Positions 15,331-21,842 of a stretch of DNA of 64,000 nucleotides are shown here, piece after piece. This DNA comes from Metaclostridioides mangenotii. Lineage in GTDB: Bacteria; Bacillota; Clostridia; Peptostreptococcales; Peptostreptococcaceae. The position numbers and the translations under genes were made by a program. The stretch's first letter is position 1, and every line of letters starts with the position of its first letter. Below the pieces are notes generated by a model. That model was given only the letters and a program-made list of their open reading frames with translations, was not told where the DNA came from and made no database searches. Location of the stretch: positions 400,485-464,484 of the forward strand of contig NZ_JAHLOF010000002.1 in assembly GCF_018917235.1 (NCBI RefSeq). The letters run 5' to 3'.

Positions 15331-16809
15331 TTATAATTTTATTATTTTTGTTGCAACATTTTCACAAAATGCACTATCATGCTCAACAAACAAAATTGTA
15401 GGCTTATGTTCAATTAACAAATTCTCAATCTGCATACGAGAGATGACATCAATAAAATTCAATGGTTCATCCCAAATATATAAATGTGCCCGTTCACACA
15501 AACTTGCAGCAAGCAATACCTTTTTCTTCTGTCCTCCACTAAAATCCTCTATATTCTTTTCGAACTGTTCTCTTGAAAAATCAAGTTTTCTAAGCATCGA
15601 TTTAAATAAACTCTCGTCAATACATTGTTCATCTGCATACTCAGATAAGTTACCATATAAATCTGAAGTATCTTGTGAAACATACGAAATGATTAACTTA
15701 TTATTCTTTCCTACAATTCCACTATGGGGGATGTCTTCTCCAGAAATTAATTTCAATATACTTGATTTTCCGCTGCCATTCTTTCCTTGAATAGCAATTT
15801 TTTCACCTTGCTCTATAGTGAAGTTTACACCTTCACAGACAATTCTATCATCATATTTAATTGCAACATCTATAAGTTCTACAAGCTTTTTATCATGGAA
15901 AGTAAGCGGTACTATTTTTAAGCTTTCATTAGATTCAATATTTTTAAGAAGCTTTGATTTTTTCTCAATCATGTTTTTTTGTCTAGCTTCTATATTTTTA
16001 GCACGCTTCATCATTTTTGCAGCTTTATGTCCAACATATCCTTTATCTAATTTGCTACCAGAATTAGTAGTTCCATGCTTGCTGCTTTCAACACTATCTG
16101 ACCACGTAGATGAACGTTTTGCCGAGCTAGAAAGTCTGCTAATATCTTTTTTCAGTTTTTCGTTTTCTGCTAGCTCAAAACCATCTTGTAATTCTTTGTT
16201 TCTCCACCATGAAGAAAAATTACCTTTTTGTATTTCAATATTAGTTTTATTAATAGACAAGATATGGTCAACACAGTTATCCAAAAAAGACCTATCATGT
16301 GAAATAAGAATAAATCCTTTCTTTTTTTTCAAGTAATTACTTAGTTTTTGCCTAGCTTCAGTATCCAAATGATTGGTAGGCTCATCAATAAGTAAGAAGG
16401 AGTTCTCCTTCAAAAACATAGCAGCCAACAATGCTTTGGTCTGCTCTCCTTTAGATAGTGTATAAAACTGTCTATATAAAGCATCGCAGTCCATATCTAA
16501 CAGAGATAATTCTTTTACTATTTCCCAATCCATTGAATTTGGACTAATCTCCTTTATTACATCTATAGTGAAATTGCTTTGTTCCTGCACCTCATAAGGA
16601 AAATATTCAAAAGTCACATCAGCTGAAATGATTCCATTATATTCGTACTTCCCAAGCAAAAGATTTAGAAAAGTTGTCTTTCCTCTTCCGTTTCTTCCAG
16701 TAAATCCTAATTTCCAATCGGTATCGATTTGAAAACAAATATTTTCAAAAATATTATCATAGCTTCCTTCATAAGCAAAGGTTAGGTTTGTAACATTTAT
16801 TAAAGACAT
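15331..16809 (-). CDS. ABC-F ribosomal protection protein (Lsa/CplR-like)
   Basis: The ATG at 16809 (MSLINVTNLTFAYEG) is chosen because AGGAGGACAAAAAT precedes it. The 492-residue protein has two ABC domains without membrane parts. The first has Walker A GRNGRGKTT and signature LSKGEQ; the second has Walker A GKNGSGKSS and signature FSGGQ. The two are joined by a long charged linker (about 195-310) containing SSTWSD...KLDKGYVGHKAAKMMKR, characteristic of Lsa-type antibiotic-resistance ABC-F proteins. Such proteins bind the ribosomal E site and dislodge lincosamides, pleuromutilins or streptogramin A. The leader carries two small ORFs and an attenuator. It lies between two copies of the rlmD 3' end, so it was probably acquired. 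Confidence 0.88.
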   Translation of the reverse strand: MSLINVTNLTFAYEGSYDNIFENICFQIDTDWKLGFTGRNGRGKTTFLNLLLGKYEYNGIISADVTFEYFPYEVQEQSNFTIDVIKEISPNSMDWEIVKELSLLDMDCDALYRQFYTLSKGEQTKALLAAMFLKENSFLLIDEPTNHLDTEARQKLSNYLKKKKGFILISHDRSFLDNCVDHILSINKTNIEIQKGNFSSWWRNKELQDGFELAENEKLKKDISRLSSSAKRSSTWSDSVESSKHGTTNSGSKLDKGYVGHKAAKMMKRAKNIEARQKNMIEKKSKLLKNIESNESLKIVPLTFHDKKLVELIDVAIKYDDRIVCEGVNFTIEQGEKIAIQGKNGSGKSSILKLISGEDIPHSGIVGKNNKLIISYVSQDTSDLYGNLSEYADEQCIDESLFKSMLRKLDFSREQFEKNIEDFSGGQKKKVLLAASLCERAHLYIWDEPLNFIDVISRMQIENLLIEHKPTILFVEHDSAFCENVATKIIKL

Positions 16810-16841
16810 ATTTTTGTCCTCCTCTGTATTTAATAGTATAA

Positions 16842-16919
16842 ATAACAAAGTCGGAACAATAGGCTACCTTGTTATTACTCCATATAAGTATAGCCTTCAG
16901 TATCCGACTCTATATGGAG
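16842..16919 (-). promoter_or_regulatory. Competing hairpins between leader ORF 2 and the ABC-F gene
   Basis: Four complementary pairs nest and overlap on the minus strand. CTCCATATA (16911-16919) pairs with TATATGGAG (16878-16886). AGTCGGA (16903-16909) pairs with TCCGACT (16849-16855). GGCTA (16891-16895) pairs with TAGCC (16862-16866). ATAACAA (16869-16875) pairs with TTGTTAT (16842-16848). They cannot all form at once, as in translational attenuators of antibiotic-resistance genes. Confidence 0.55.
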
Positions 16920-16955
16920 ATTATCATGTGTTAGCGAAGTGTCTTTATTTATCAT
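16875..16955 (-). CDS. Leader peptide ORF 2 of the ABC-F gene (26 aa)
   Basis: AAGGAGGA stands about a dozen bases before an ATG that opens a 26-codon frame (MINKDTSLTH...GYTYME) ending in two consecutive TAA codons. Its 3' half overlaps the arms of the hairpins upstream of the ABC-F gene, so translation of it would change their folding. It is probably a regulatory upstream ORF rather than a functional protein. Confidence 0.6.
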   Translation of the reverse strand: MINKDTSLTHDNLHIESDTEGYTYME

Positions 16956-16989
16956 AATATTATTTATCCTCCTTATTCGAATTATTTAT

Positions 16990-17030
16990 AAAAAAGTAAG
17001 AGCCGCAAGAATTAAATATTCTTACAGCTC
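16990..17030 (-). terminator. Leader terminator (attenuator) of the ABC-F gene
   Basis: The stem of 17000-17011 with 17019-17030 is 12 bp with two G-U pairs. On the minus strand it is followed by TTACTTTTTT. It lies between the promoter (17220-17248) and the resistance gene, so transcription would normally stop here. GCAAGAAA (17100-17107, minus) can pair with the 3' arm of this stem and disrupt it. Confidence 0.75.
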
Positions 17031-17169
17031 ATAGATATACATAGTTAAGCTAATCAATAGCATAACACAAGTGTATATATTAAGAGAAAAAAGAATAACT
17101 TTCTTGCATAAGTACAACAAAACAAACAGAATGCACCTGTTTATCTTTGTATTAAATGTACTTTAAAAA

Positions 17170-17190
17170 TTAGCAAGAAAAATTAATCAT
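17170..17190 (-). CDS. Leader peptide ORF 1 of the ABC-F gene (6 aa, MINFSC)
   Basis: GAGGTG stands five bases before ATG. Six codons are followed by TAA. The codons Phe-Ser-Cys contain TTTCTTGC (minus of 17173-17180), which is complementary to GCAAGAAA at 17100-17107. The terminator's 3' arm contains the same TTCTTGC. A ribosome stalled on this ORF would free GCAAGAAA to open the terminator. It is a regulatory upstream ORF. Confidence 0.65.
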   Translation of the reverse strand: MINFSC

Positions 17191-17219
17191 TTTTTCACCT
17201 CAGATTTCAATTTTTTATA

Positions 17220-17248
17220 ATTATACTATTATACGTCGAAAAAGTCAA
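17220..17248 (-). promoter_or_regulatory. Sigma-A promoter of the ABC-F leader
   Basis: On the minus strand TTGACT (17243-17248) and TATAAT (17220-17225) are separated by exactly 17 bases. Transcription would start near 17212 and run through both leader ORFs. Confidence 0.75.
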
Positions 17249-17269
17249 CTAAGAGTGAATCAAGAAAAT

Positions 17270-17318
17270 CTATTTCTTCTCTATCTTTACAACACACTCT
17301 ACATGAGTTGATAGAGAT
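17270..17318 (-). pseudogene. Second, diverged rlmD-type 3' end (copy B)
   Basis: The minus strand encodes STHVECVVKIEKK and a stop. It resembles the end of RumA/RlmD-family methyltransferases but differs from the resident gene after STHVE. It lies immediately upstream of the ABC-F promoter and probably marks another integration junction. Confidence 0.55.
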
Positions 17319-17412
17319 ACAATGACTAATATAATTTCTGACGAATTACATCATATAAATTTATATAATTCTTTAATTAATCAATTCGCAAATATAGAGT
17401 AAATAAAAATAG

Positions 17413-17432
17413 GGTAGCAATTAAGCTACCCT
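17413..17432. terminator. GGGTAGC-family hairpin terminator
   Basis: GGGTAGC (17413-17419) and GCTACCC (17426-17432) lie five bases beyond the ligase pseudogene. Confidence 0.75.
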
Positions 17433-17436
17433 TGTT

Positions 17437-18370
17437 TACTGTCTGCATTCATTCGGTAATTTATCTTCTCTAATACCCTTTAATACTGGTTGCCTTAAAC
17501 TTCATTATCATTAGGCATATACTCCACTGTACATACTAAGGTAGGCTCTAGCCAGACAGCATCTTCGTTATTAGATCCAGTAGGTACGTACTTAATTGGT
17601 GGTTCACTAACTTTTTTATATTTATATTGATTAAGTTTTCTAAGACTAACACCTAATGTAACATGTCCTTTATATATCAATTCGTTTTCTTCATTATATT
17701 GCGCAATTACTAAACTAGTCATGTTGTTTTCTTTTAATATATAACCACATACAACAAAGTCTTCATCTTTCATGTATTTAATCTTAATCCAGTCTCTACT
17801 CTTTTTACCAAACCAGTATTTACTTTGTTTGTCTTTAGCGACTATACCTTCTAGCTTTTGATTTACTGCAACTTGTTATAAGGCTTTTCCCTTTCCTTCT
17901 ATATATCTAGATATTGCAAATCTATCCATTTCTTTAACAGTCTTCTCTAATAACTTCTTACGTTCTATTAGTGGTAAATCTGTTACTAATTCATCTTTAT
18001 AATAAATAATATCGTATGCAATAAAAGATACTGGATATTTCTTGGCAGATAATTGCATTTTAAAAGGATCACTTAATAAAGTTCTTCTTTGTAATTCGTA
18101 AAAGTCTGGTACTCCATTGTTCATAGCGATTAGTTTTCCATCAAGTATACACTTTTCATTTACATACTTATGTAGATATTCTAGTTCTGGAAATCTTGGT
18201 ATCAACTTAAAATCCCTTTTATTTATCAAATCCGTACTATCTTTATCTAAATATGCTATGCATCTAATTCCATCTAATTTTAATTCAAATATATAACCCT
18301 CTGAGTCAAAAGCCTCTTGCATTTCTGCTATTAACATTGGTTTGATTCCTTTTTCATCGAATATATCCAT
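17437..18370 (-). pseudogene. Decayed ATP-dependent DNA ligase
   Basis: About 310 codons of a phage/LigD-type ATP-dependent ligase can be read. They include motif I (FELKLDGIRCIAY, nucleotidylated Lys), motif IV (LEGIVAKD) and motif V (WIKIKY), and then an OB-fold part. The gene is broken three ways. The motif III Glu is Lys (ILDGKL). An in-frame TAA interrupts after GKAL (17876-17878) with QVAVNQKLEGI continuing in frame. A frameshift near 17490 precedes the end RQPVLKGIREDKLPNECRQ. Loss of the motif III acid and the stop both argue that it is inactive. Its first codons recur at 13607 and 19264, so it has been a source of duplications. Confidence 0.8.
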
Positions 18371-18486
18371 ACTATCAACCTCCTGATTTTAGTATGGTCA
18401 ATGTATGGTTATTTTAAGCCTCTTTTCAATGTATGTACCCAAACTTTAAAACATATACCTATAGTAAAACACTTTGGAGGTATATT

Positions 18487-19014
18487 ATGTATCAAAATAT
18501 TTACCCAAATCCCATCCAATTACAAAACTCAATAAATTTAATATCAGAAACAATAAATTATATGGAGAAAGATTTACTTATAGTAGATTGGATAAATGAT
18601 AAATTACCTATTTCACAATTACAAACACTTCCCTTACCTAATGCCCAAAAGGTTAATGAAATTATAGAAATTTTTGAATCAATAGAAACTAATATCATTA
18701 AAAATATCAATTTGTTGAAAGAAATTTATTATCAACTGACAGGTACTTATGCACAAATTGATCAAGGTTATTATTTCGTTCCACCTAGGGATTTATTTAT
18801 TGCTATAGACTATTCCATTGTGAGAAGTACAGAATATGTAAAACAATTAGAATTAATAATGTTCGGATTACCAAATTTCTACTATAGAGATGCACTTTTC
18901 AGTATAATATCTGACGAGTTAAATTATGGAACTTTGTTTAATTATGTGTATATAAAAATAATCCAAATTCAAATTGAGCAAAATTTAAACTTACCTATAC
19001 CTATACAATTATAA
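18487..19014 (+). CDS. Ferritin-like helical protein, metal ligands lost (paralogue 1)
   Basis: GGAGG before the ATG at 18487 sets the start. The 175-residue protein is all-helical and aligns along its length with the protein at 19386 (YPNPIQLQNSINLI versus YPDPNSFQNTIDML; YYQLTGTYA versus YYRLTGTHA; IISDELNY versus IISEELNH). In the paralogue the ExxH motifs suggest a ferritin/rubrerythrin-like di-metal site. Here both are degraded (ESIETN and DELNY), so this copy probably does not bind iron. The upstream 40 bp is also shared by the two genes, indicating a segmental duplication. Function is unknown; spore-associated ferritin-like proteins are one parallel. Confidence 0.65.
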   Translation: MYQNIYPNPIQLQNSINLISETINYMEKDLLIVDWINDKLPISQLQTLPLPNAQKVNEIIEIFESIETNIIKNINLLKEIYYQLTGTYAQIDQGYYFVPPRDLFIAIDYSIVRSTEYVKQLELIMFGLPNFYYRDALFSIISDELNYGTLFNYVYIKIIQIQIEQNLNLPIPIQL

Positions 19015-19065
19015 TAACTTAATTATATGTTATATAATATGGCTGACAAGAATCACAAAAATTAA

Positions 19066-19088
19066 GAGTAGCAAAAATTTTGCTACTC
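19066..19088 (+). terminator. GAGTAGC-family hairpin terminator
   Basis: GAGTAGC (19066-19072) and GCTACTC (19082-19088) with an A/T loop lie behind the first ferritin-like gene. It is a member of the repeated hairpin family. Confidence 0.7.
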
Positions 19089-19138
19089 CTTAAAACTAAT
19101 CTTAAGATGGTTTGTATTGTTTCATACTTTCACAACAT

Positions 19139-19264
19139 CTACATCAATTTACTATTTTTTAACCACTCTACTACTTTTCTATATGTATCATTAAAGTCAT
19201 TCCCTACAAACTTAGTCACATTATTAGGATGCTTCTCTAATCCTTTTTCATCGAATATATCCAT
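19139..19264 (-). CDS. 41-residue chimera of ligase start and endolysin end
   Basis: The first seven codons (MDIFDEKG) and the upstream region match the ligase gene. From residue 9 the sequence (EKHPNNVTKFVGNDFNDTYR...) matches the last 33 residues of the endolysin, including its stop. The join is in frame, and AGAGGTG precedes the ATG, so it can be translated. It is most simply a recombination product between two phage-gene copies. Whether the tiny product does anything is unknown. Confidence 0.55.
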   Translation of the reverse strand: MDIFDEKGLEKHPNNVTKFVGNDFNDTYRKVVEWLKNSKLM

Positions 19265-19385
19265 CTAATCACCTCTTAGATTAGTATGGTCAATGATATG
19301 TGATTTTAAGCAATTAATGATAACGGAAAGTATACAAAATTCAATTATATCATATATCTATAGTAAAACGTCTAGGAGGTTTAAT

Positions 19386-19856
19386 ATGTATGAAGGTCTA
19401 TACCCAGATCCGAATTCTTTTCAGAATACAATAGATATGCTAGTGGAATCTATAATATTAAAAGAAAGACACTTACAGTTTTATCAGTGGTTGATTGATC
19501 AAATTAAAATAGATGAACTTTCTCCTATACCTACTCTTTCTCCAGCTCAGACAAAAGAATTATTAGCGATTTTAGAATTTATTAAAGATGAAGAGTTAGA
19601 TCACGCAAACATACTGTATAATATGTATTATCGACTTACAGGCACTCACGCACCATTATATGAAGGAATTTTTCAGCCACCTGAAAATCTTATAGGAGGA
19701 TTGCGAAACATTCTTGTAGAAACTTTAGAATCTGTCCAAAAATATAGAAGCATTATGAATGGATTACAATATCCTTCTGATAGATATTTGATTTCAAATA
19801 TAATATCTGAAGAACTAAATCACGTTGACTTGCTGTCTAAATTACTTTCTACTTAA
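19386..19856 (+). CDS. Ferritin-like (rubrerythrin-like) di-metal protein (paralogue 2)
   Basis: AGGAGG before the ATG at 19386 sets the start. This 156-residue four-helix protein has helix 1 with ILKERHLQFYQWL, helix 2 with KDEELDHANILYNMYY (ExxH), helix 3 with ETLESVQKY, and helix 4 with SEELNHVDLL (ExxH). Two ExxH motifs plus the extra Glu residues fit a carboxylate-bridged di-iron or di-manganese site. It may be an oxidative-stress or spore-associated ferritin-like protein, but no precise family was recognised. It is the better-preserved copy of a duplicated gene; paralogue 1 lacks the ligands. A GGGTAGC-family terminator follows. Confidence 0.65.
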   Translation: MYEGLYPDPNSFQNTIDMLVESIILKERHLQFYQWLIDQIKIDELSPIPTLSPAQTKELLAILEFIKDEELDHANILYNMYYRLTGTHAPLYEGIFQPPENLIGGLRNILVETLESVQKYRSIMNGLQYPSDRYLISNIISEELNHVDLLSKLLST

Positions 19857-19902
19857 ATAATCTGTTAACTTAGATATAGTATAGTATAAAAATAAAAAAA
19901 TA

Positions 19903-19925
19903 GGGTAGCAATTTAGCTACCTTTT
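19903..19925 (+). terminator. GGGTAGC-family hairpin terminator
   Basis: GGGTAGC (19903-19909) pairs with GCTACC (19916-19921) and is followed by a T run. Confidence 0.75.
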
Positions 19926-19940
19926 TACGTTACATTAATT

Positions 19941-20141
19941 TTCAAGTACGCATCTAGAGTTATACATTATAGTCTGGGTATAATTTTTAATTTTCATAGC
20001 TTAAGGCATACTCACGCTACTACTCTTATTGAAAACGGTGCTAATATTAAAGATGTTCAAGCAAGACTTGGACACAATAATATCGAAACTACTTTAGGAA
20101 CATATACACACGCTACTACAAAAATGGCTGAACAGTTGTAG
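19941..20141 (+). pseudogene. int: 3' remnant of a tyrosine recombinase (integrase)
   Basis: The frame reads FHSLRHTHATTLIENGANIK, then VQARLGHNNIETTLGTYTHA and a stop. RHTHAT supplies the conserved Arg and His, LGH the second His, and TYTH the catalytic Tyr, so this is the end of a phage/ICE-type integrase. Only about the last 65 codons are recognisable; the frame is closed upstream at 19914. It lies 125 bp from the 3' end of rlmD, the expected place for an integrase next to its attachment site. Confidence 0.8.
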
Positions 20142-20186
20142 ATATTTTCGAGAATGCAGTTAATAAAATTTCAATTATAAAATAAT

Positions 20187-20216
20187 TTGCCAACGAGAAA
20201 TATTTCACGTTGGCAA
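20187..20216 (+). terminator. Hairpin behind the integrase remnant
   Basis: Perfect nine-base arms TTGCCAACG (20187-20195) and CGTTGGCAA (20208-20216) are followed by a further TTGGCAA. It may serve as a terminator or be part of an attachment or recombination site. Confidence 0.5.
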
Positions 20217-20265
20217 TATGTTGGCAAATCATATATTTTTAATGTATTTAAATTCTGAACCCAAG

Positions 20266-21624
20266 CTATACTATCACGAGTTTAGCTACACTTTCCACAT
20301 GAGTTGAGTGTGGAAACATATCAACTGGTTGTATCTCTTCACATTTAAACCCATGTTCTTCAAGGTATCCAAGATCTCTAGCAAGAGTGGCAGGATTACA
20401 AGAGACGTAAACAACTTTTTCAGGCTTCATAGATATTATTGTATCTAATACCACTTGATCACAACCTTTTCTAGGAGGATCAACTACTACAACATTTGCA
20501 ACTTTTCCCTCTTTATACAACCTCGGTACTACTTCCTCAGCTTTACCTGCATAAAACTCTGTATTGAATATATTATTAAGCTCAGCATTGATTTTTGCGT
20601 CTCTTATAGCTTCTTCAACTATTTCAATTCCATATACTTTTTTTGCATGTTTTGCTAAAAATAGTGATATAGTTCCTATCCCACAGTAAATATCGTATAC
20701 AATATCATCTTTTTTTAGATTAGCGTACTCAAGCGCTTTGCTGTATAATACTTCCGTCTGTACAGGATTCACTTGATAAAAAGATAGCGGTGATATTTTA
20801 AACTCCAATTCACCTATAGTATCACTTATTTTTCCGTCTCCATAGATTACTATATTTTCTTTTCCGAGTACTACATTTGTATCCTTTTTGTTTACATTTA
20901 GGACCAATGTTTTAAACCCTGGTATATTCTCTCTAAGTATTGAACAAAGCTCATTTAAGTAAGGCAATTCACGACCGTTTATTACAAGTATTATCATTAC
21001 TTCATTTGTAGAAAATCCAACCTTCGTCACTAAATGTCTTATAAGACCTTTATGAGTCTTTTCATTGTATAAACTAATTTTGTATGCTCTAATATATGTC
21101 TTAATAATTTTAACAATTTTATCGTTTACTTCATGCTGAATAACACACTTGTCAGTCGCCACTATATTATGACTCTTCTTCTTATAAAATCCTACAGCTG
21201 GTAAACCGTCTATATTCTGTATAGGAAATTGGGCTTTATTTCTGTATCTATAAGGTTTTTTCATACCAAGAGTACTCTTTATATTTATATCCTCTAATTT
21301 TCCAATTCTCTCTACAGCCTGTTTTACTTCGTTAGCCTTTAATTCAAGTTGCTTGCTATAATCTAACTCTTGAATCTGGCATCCTCCACATTGTCTTAAA
21401 TCTTCACTGCACTCTCTCGTTACTCTAAATGGAGATTTTTCTATAATATTTACTATATCTCCTACAGCGTAATTTTTTTTAGATTTTTTTATTTTTACCT
21501 TTATTTTATCTTGAATTAGTCCACCCTCGACAAAGACGGTAAATCCATTATATTTTCCTACTCCTACTCCGCCTTGACCTATGTCGACTATATCAACGAC
21601 ATACTCCTCGTTTTCTAAAAGCAT
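20266..21624 (-). CDS. rlmD: 23S rRNA uracil-C5 methyltransferase (RlmD/RumA family)
   Basis: The ATG at 21624 follows GGAGGAAGAA; the in-frame TTG further up overlaps that site. This 452-residue protein has an N-terminal TRAM domain (1-60) and a [4Fe-4S] cluster motif (CSEDLRQCGGC, about 75-86). Its SAM-binding methyltransferase fold includes FYQVNPVQ, DIYCGIGTIS, DPPRKGC and the catalytic SCNPATLARD. It methylates a uridine in 23S rRNA (U1939 or U747 type; which one cannot be read from sequence). Its last codons recur at 15038-15084, so it has served as an integration target. Confidence 0.9.
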   Translation of the reverse strand: MLLENEEYVVDIVDIGQGGVGVGKYNGFTVFVEGGLIQDKIKVKIKKSKKNYAVGDIVNIIEKSPFRVTRECSEDLRQCGGCQIQELDYSKQLELKANEVKQAVERIGKLEDINIKSTLGMKKPYRYRNKAQFPIQNIDGLPAVGFYKKKSHNIVATDKCVIQHEVNDKIVKIIKTYIRAYKISLYNEKTHKGLIRHLVTKVGFSTNEVMIILVINGRELPYLNELCSILRENIPGFKTLVLNVNKKDTNVVLGKENIVIYGDGKISDTIGELEFKISPLSFYQVNPVQTEVLYSKALEYANLKKDDIVYDIYCGIGTISLFLAKHAKKVYGIEIVEEAIRDAKINAELNNIFNTEFYAGKAEEVVPRLYKEGKVANVVVVDPPRKGCDQVVLDTIISMKPEKVVYVSCNPATLARDLGYLEEHGFKCEEIQPVDMFPHSTHVESVAKLVIV

Positions 21625-21842
21625 ATTTCTTCCTCCGTACAATTTTCACCTAAGCCAAACCATTTATCTTAGTTTGATTTAGGTGAATTGATTCTTCTTA
21701 TTAAACCACAATACTTTATTTTAACAAATATTGTCGTACTATTAAAGGTCTAAAACCTATAATTATTTAAAATAGAGAAATTATTTAATGTATAAGTCTT
21801 ATTTGGGCGGTTATAGTTAAACATATCATTTTATAAACTAAT

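Noticed and set aside
15331..16848. ABC-F start 13 codons upstream (16848)
   Set aside because: The upstream codons overlap the leader hairpins and have no ribosome-binding site. The ATG at 16809 has AGGAGG and the family-typical N-terminus.
20142..20265. Intact integrase or excisionase gene next to rlmD
   Set aside because: Only the last ~65 integrase codons are readable. The frame is closed at 19914 and no excisionase-like ORF is present.
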